NCBI RefSeq assembly: GCF_003990975.1 | Contig: NZ_RZJR01000015.1 | Span: 1 to 64,000, forward strand | Source: Cohnella sp. AR92 | GTDB lineage: Bacteria > Bacillota > Bacilli > Paenibacillales > Paenibacillaceae | Direction of reading: 5' to 3' | DNA length: 64,000 bases | In this document: piece after piece, positions 61,059 to 64,000 of the stretch | Position numbering within the stretch: the stretch's first letter is position 1 | Layout: the number at the start of each line of letters is the position of its first letter | Made by a program: the position numbers and the translations under genes | Notes under the pieces: generated by a model | What the model was told of the DNA's origin: nothing | The model's database searches: none | The model's input: the letters and a program-made list of their open reading frames with translations, nothing else

Positions 61059-62309
61059 TCAATATCTGAACCACTTCCTCAAAGTAAGTGCAACCAAGCT
61101 GCCACAAGTGATATACCCCAATACCTGCTCTATTATCACCAACAATTTTGCCCAAGCATTATTAGGTGAAATATCCCCGTAGACACTTGTAAGTAATGTA
61201 GTGCTATTGAAATATAAAGTTGAAACCATCTTGCTCCAGATCGGATCATCCGGTAGTATCCCTTTTAGTTCAATCGGACTCCAACTATAAGGGTACATTA
61301 AGATGAAGAATATGACTTGCACGGTTAAATACAATTTAAGAAGTCGGAAGGGCTTCTCACCGAAACCAGTATAATAATCCATAACCTTATGCCAGTATAG
61401 ATTTGCTCCTCTAATTTGGTTAGCTTTGTACTTCATGAAAAGATAAATCGTATCACTCATTTTATCTAACTCACCAATGTTTCTAAATACCGCTATCCTT
61501 CCAAGCATGACATATCTAAAAAAGGCATCATAATTTCTATCCGTATAGCGGGGAAGGTTCTCGTAAAAATAATAGATACAACCACTATACTTCAAGAAAA
61601 GAGCCGGCACTTCTGTCTTTAGCTTTTCAAAATCACTATCGTAGTTATTGTAAAGGGTCTCAAGATGATGCAATTCGGTTTCTGTAGTCCCAATTCCCAT
61701 AAATGGATAATAATAATCCCCTTTATATGTATACCAGTCAACTATTTCCTCTACAACAACTCTAAATTCTATTGTCTTGAACTTAGACCTAAATCGTCCT
61801 TCGAATAAGTCTATTAGCTGGCTGTCAAGTTCTCCTTTCTTTTCTTTAGCTATCCCTGATATTGTTGAAAGCCTTGTTAGAATTGACAAAATTGACTTGA
61901 TCTCATCTAATCTCTTGTACGAAGAAAATAGATCAAAGAACTTCTTCCAAAGGTCTATAATCTCCTGTTGGTATTCATTTAAATTTTCTTTGCAATCCCA
62001 GTAATACATTACTTCAAACTCAAAATTGTTAATGGCTATTTTATCTGGAGCAGTGGCTTCCTCATCAGAAAATGCATAAAAAAATGATGCCAGCTTGCTT
62101 TTTCCATATTTCTCATAGTGAATATATTCTTCAAGTGTCTTATTTTTTAATTCATCCTTAACCGCAGGTCGTTTGTAATTGATATAAAAGAGCTCCTTGT
62201 CTCTCAGTGCGGATCTTTTAGCCTCTAGTTTTCTATAAGACAGGTACGCAATGATTAATAAAATAATTATGACAAGGAAAATTGAAAAGCCAATCTTAAC
62301 TGATTCCAT
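61059..62309 (-). CDS. Membrane protein with K+-channel-like pore and large cytosolic domain
   Basis: A 416-residue protein. An N-terminal membrane helix (IGFSIFLVIIILLIIAYL, ~6-24) is followed by about 300 soluble, helical, Tyr- and Lys-rich residues, then a two-helix pore: LYLTVQVIFFILMYPY (~326-341), the loop TTLLTSVYGDISPNNAW with YGD at 377-379, and LLVIIEQVLGYITCGSLVAL (~389-408). TxxxYGDxSP is close to the potassium selectivity filter TxGYGD, with Val for Gly. AGGAGG eight bases before the ATG. Likely forms an ion channel gated by the soluble domain or by the protein at 60258. Confidence 0.7.
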   Translation of the reverse strand: MESVKIGFSIFLVIIILLIIAYLSYRKLEAKRSALRDKELFYINYKRPAVKDELKNKTLEEYIHYEKYGKSKLASFFYAFSDEEATAPDKIAINNFEFEVMYYWDCKENLNEYQQEIIDLWKKFFDLFSSYKRLDEIKSILSILTRLSTISGIAKEKKGELDSQLIDLFEGRFRSKFKTIEFRVVVEEIVDWYTYKGDYYYPFMGIGTTETELHHLETLYNNYDSDFEKLKTEVPALFLKYSGCIYYFYENLPRYTDRNYDAFFRYVMLGRIAVFRNIGELDKMSDTIYLFMKYKANQIRGANLYWHKVMDYYTGFGEKPFRLLKLYLTVQVIFFILMYPYSWSPIELKGILPDDPIWSKMVSTLYFNSTTLLTSVYGDISPNNAWAKLLVIIEQVLGYITCGSLVALTLRKWFRY

Positions 62310-62912
62310 CTAAAGCTCCTCCTGCATCTGCTTCTCACAATCATCTCTGGTTGCCCCAAGCTCATCATTCAACTAGAGGATTTTGCCATCCCCCTTAAAC
62401 AGCTCAACTTCAAAACCAAACTAACGATTAAAATGAGCCGACCGATCAACATGGTCCAAATCTACACCTACTAGCCTACCGCTAATGAACTTGATCTCTT
62501 TGCCAGCTTCAAGATCTCTCCCATGACAAGGAAACCGTATCCCTGTTTTATGTGATTACCTTCGATTTGAATATCGGCTATAGGGTCAGGGATCATCCCC
62601 TCCCCCCCCTTATTGGAAATAATACGAATCCGAAAAGTAATATTAATATTGTCTTGATCGTCGCCATAATACAAGCGATATATGATGACTCGTTCAATAT
62701 GCTTGTTGGTCGAGAGTTGAGGATTCGATGCCCTTCAATTCTATCTTGGACGTTTGCCACCCTACCTCGTATTCGATATCACCTTTTCTCTGTAAAGGAA
62801 AAGTTTTATAATTGCGCTTTAGCTTCAGATCTTCGAGCGGGTCGCTGTCACCGAAAATCCCTTTCAGGACATCCATGAGCTTTAACTTCTCGTCGTCATT
62901 CGGTTGACCCAC
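62310..62912 (-). pseudogene. Decayed gene of about 200 codons upstream of the channel operon
   Basis: One ancestral frame can be followed through at least two frameshifts and two stops: 62,912-62,694 reads GDSDPLEDLKLKRNYKTFPL and VGWQTSKIELKGIESSTL; the next frame continues TNKHIERVIIYRLYYGDDQD and IADIQIEGNHIKQGYGFLV; a third frame continues LEAGKEIKFISGRLVGVDLD, a stop, FEVELFKGDGKIL, a stop, and LNDELGATRDDCEKQMQEEL. The last stop abuts the ATG of the channel gene. The short open pieces inside it (62471-62674, 62694-62912) are parts of this dead gene, not genes. Confidence 0.7.
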
Positions 62913-63020
62913 CTTTCAAAGGCAGGAACCCCCTTATAGCCCGAAGCCACGTCCTACTCCATAATTCAACGAGCTACCTCCCAATACCTTCCACCAATAC
63001 GACGTAATTCAACATAAAAA

Positions 63021-63044
63021 GAGACAGCACTAATACGCTGTCTC
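63021..63044 (-). terminator. Terminator after the decayed gene at 63076
   Basis: GAGACAGC (63021-63028) / GCTGTCTC (63037-63044), perfect; TTTTTATG follows on the minus strand. Confidence 0.75.
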
Positions 63045-63075
63045 CAACTGTTATCATTTAAAAAAAATTCCATAT

Positions 63076-63236
63076 TTAGAAAATCGTTACCTTATCCTTC
63101 AAATCAACCGATAAATTCTTGATTATATGCTGCGCGGCGGATAAAGTATGGTCGCCAAAGTCACAGATCACCGAAAAGCCTCAGTTGGGTTTATCGACTT
63201 CACCTTGGACTTGCCTTCAAGGTGACCTTGCAAACT
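63076..63236 (-). pseudogene. Frameshifted gene remnant
   Basis: Minus-strand frame SLQGHLEGKSKVKSINPTEA runs into a stop; one base shift near 63,174 restores VICDFGDHTLSAAQHIIKNL followed by SVDLKDKVTIF and a TAA. Both parts look like real protein and a good terminator follows. Upstream there is an earlier stop. Family unknown. Confidence 0.55.
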
Positions 63237-63279
63237 CTAATGTTTCTCAGTTAATACCCCAGATAAAAACAAACAAAAA

Positions 63280-63301
63280 GACGGTGCCGTTGGACACCAT
63301 C
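63280..63301 (-). terminator. Terminator of the 118-residue gene
   Basis: GACGGTG (63280-63286) / CACCATC (63295-63301), with one G-T pair; TTTTTGTTTG follows on the minus strand. Confidence 0.7.
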
Positions 63302-63325
63302 TCCATTGGTCTCTTTAATTCACCA

Positions 63326-63682
63326 CTATTCAACGCTCACTTCTTTGCCAACCACTCTTGATTTGATGAACTGGTACCTGGGTATGCTGAAGAACTCATT
63401 CGCCCATGTTCTAAAGCTGTCAAGATCTTTTAAAACTATTGGTGGATTCCCGTTGGCTCTAGTGAAAATGATCTTGTTCCCGTTCTTGAGACATTCAATA
63501 GAAGCTTGTATAAACGATCTAATCTCATTCAGGGCAACTTCCGAATCATTTACCTGATAACTTCTTTTATCGAAATCCTTTTCGATCTCTTCTTCCTGAC
63601 AATTGGCTGCATTATCACAGAACCTATTAAAGTCAATCGTTACATTTCCGTCAATGATTTGGTACTGCGTGATCGTAACCAC
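63326..63682 (-). CDS. Unknown small island protein
   Basis: A 118-residue protein with a GTG start, preceded by GGAGGTG at seven bases. An N-terminal strand-rich part (VTITQYQIIDGNVTIDFNRF) and a helical C-terminal part. No membrane helix and no metal motif. Own terminator. Not recognised. Confidence 0.7.
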   Translation of the reverse strand: MVTITQYQIIDGNVTIDFNRFCDNAANCQEEEIEKDFDKRSYQVNDSEVALNEIRSFIQASIECLKNGNKIIFTRANGNPPIVLKDLDSFRTWANEFFSIPRYQFIKSRVVGKEVSVE

Positions 63683-64000
63683 TAGTTGTCACCTCCGGAG
63701 GTCTACTTATTCCAGTCTATGAAAAAAACTGATTTATAGAATATGATTCGATTTTCTCTCTCAACAGAAACTGTATGCATCTCCCATTTTACTTGCTTCT
63801 CGTTGTTGGGACAAGTGGGTAGACTGGGTGGGTGGAGGGATGGGGATGATCGAGGAGAATGAGCCTAATTGCTTAAGTTGTTGAGTTCAGGTGACCTACC
63901 CGAAATCGACATCTTTCTCTTGTTTTGATCTCGTGATTCTTTGCATTCTCTGTCTTGTTTATATATTTTATCTTCGGAATTGGGTGTTGAAGTTTAATCC
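63683..64000. other. Gene-free right edge
   Basis: About 320 bases up to the window edge. A G-rich run on the plus strand lies near 63,811-63,845 (GGGTAGACTGGGTGGGTGG). No gene, repeat or element end is seen, so the island continues past the window. Confidence 0.45.

Larger units (their letters stand above)
62913..63325. other. Remnant-containing intergenic region
   Basis: About 410 bases between the decayed gene and the 118-residue gene. It holds two terminators, a decayed gene (63076-63236) and, near 62,970, a sequence like that beside the 56,540 remnant. Confidence 0.5.

Noticed and set aside
62471..62912. Two separate small genes of 67 and 72 codons
   Set aside because: Their frames, together with a third one, join into a single decayed gene with shared features in a second relic copy; neither has a good ribosome site.

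Overview
The window suggests a spore-forming, fairly high-GC member of the Paenibacillaceae (Cohnella or Paenibacillus type). Evidence: bases ~180 to 24,960 are GC-rich and carry a gene neighbourhood in the style of Bacillus subtilis (ytvI, fxsA, pyk, accA, accD, dnaE, ytrH, ytrI, ytpI, ytoI) with sporulation-linked membrane proteins, an SLH-domain wall protein and convergent polyphosphate genes ppx and ppk. Two expected neighbours are missing here: pfkA between accA and pyk, and nrnA between ytrI and ytpI.

Layout. (1) 1-176: the 3' end of a tyrosine integrase, so another integrated element probably ends just inside the left edge. (2) 415-24,722: chromosomal core. Two intergenic regions (11,540-12,410 and 19,112-19,510) hold repeat arrays with different sequences but the same ~51-nt period, and most units carry a small palindrome. 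(3) 24,965-25,057: the last 30 or so codons of a NarL/LuxR-type response regulator, cut off exactly where sequence character changes. (4) ~25,060 to the right edge: a lower-GC island starting with a large serine recombinase and a small overlapping gene. Its right end is not in the window.

The island has no phage structural genes and no conjugation genes. It is mostly minus-strand single genes and short operons, many ending in a similar hairpin terminator. Recognisable content is defence-like: a type I restriction-modification locus (hsdR, a half-size S-like gene, hsdM, hsdS), several PD-(D/E)XK-type nucleases, a PLD-type nuclease, a PUA/EVE-like protein, a HEPN-type RNase candidate, a family of three MNT-like nucleotidyltransferases in progressive decay, an ATP-dependent DNA ligase, a small resolvase, an Ntn-hydrolase (proteasome/HslV-like) protein, a ComEC-like metallo-beta-lactamase lipoprotein with a DUF3006 partner, and a two-gene operon whose membrane protein ends in a K+-channel-like pore. 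Several gene remnants with frameshifts and stops show active turnover.

Best candidates for undescribed systems: the channel operon at 60,258-62,309, the zinc-rich Mrr-like protein at 40,084-42,246, the nuclease pair at 44,481-45,889, the HEPN operon at 47,649-48,762 and the Ntn-hydrolase at 29,523-30,173. Functional calls for these rest on motifs read by eye; no database search was run.
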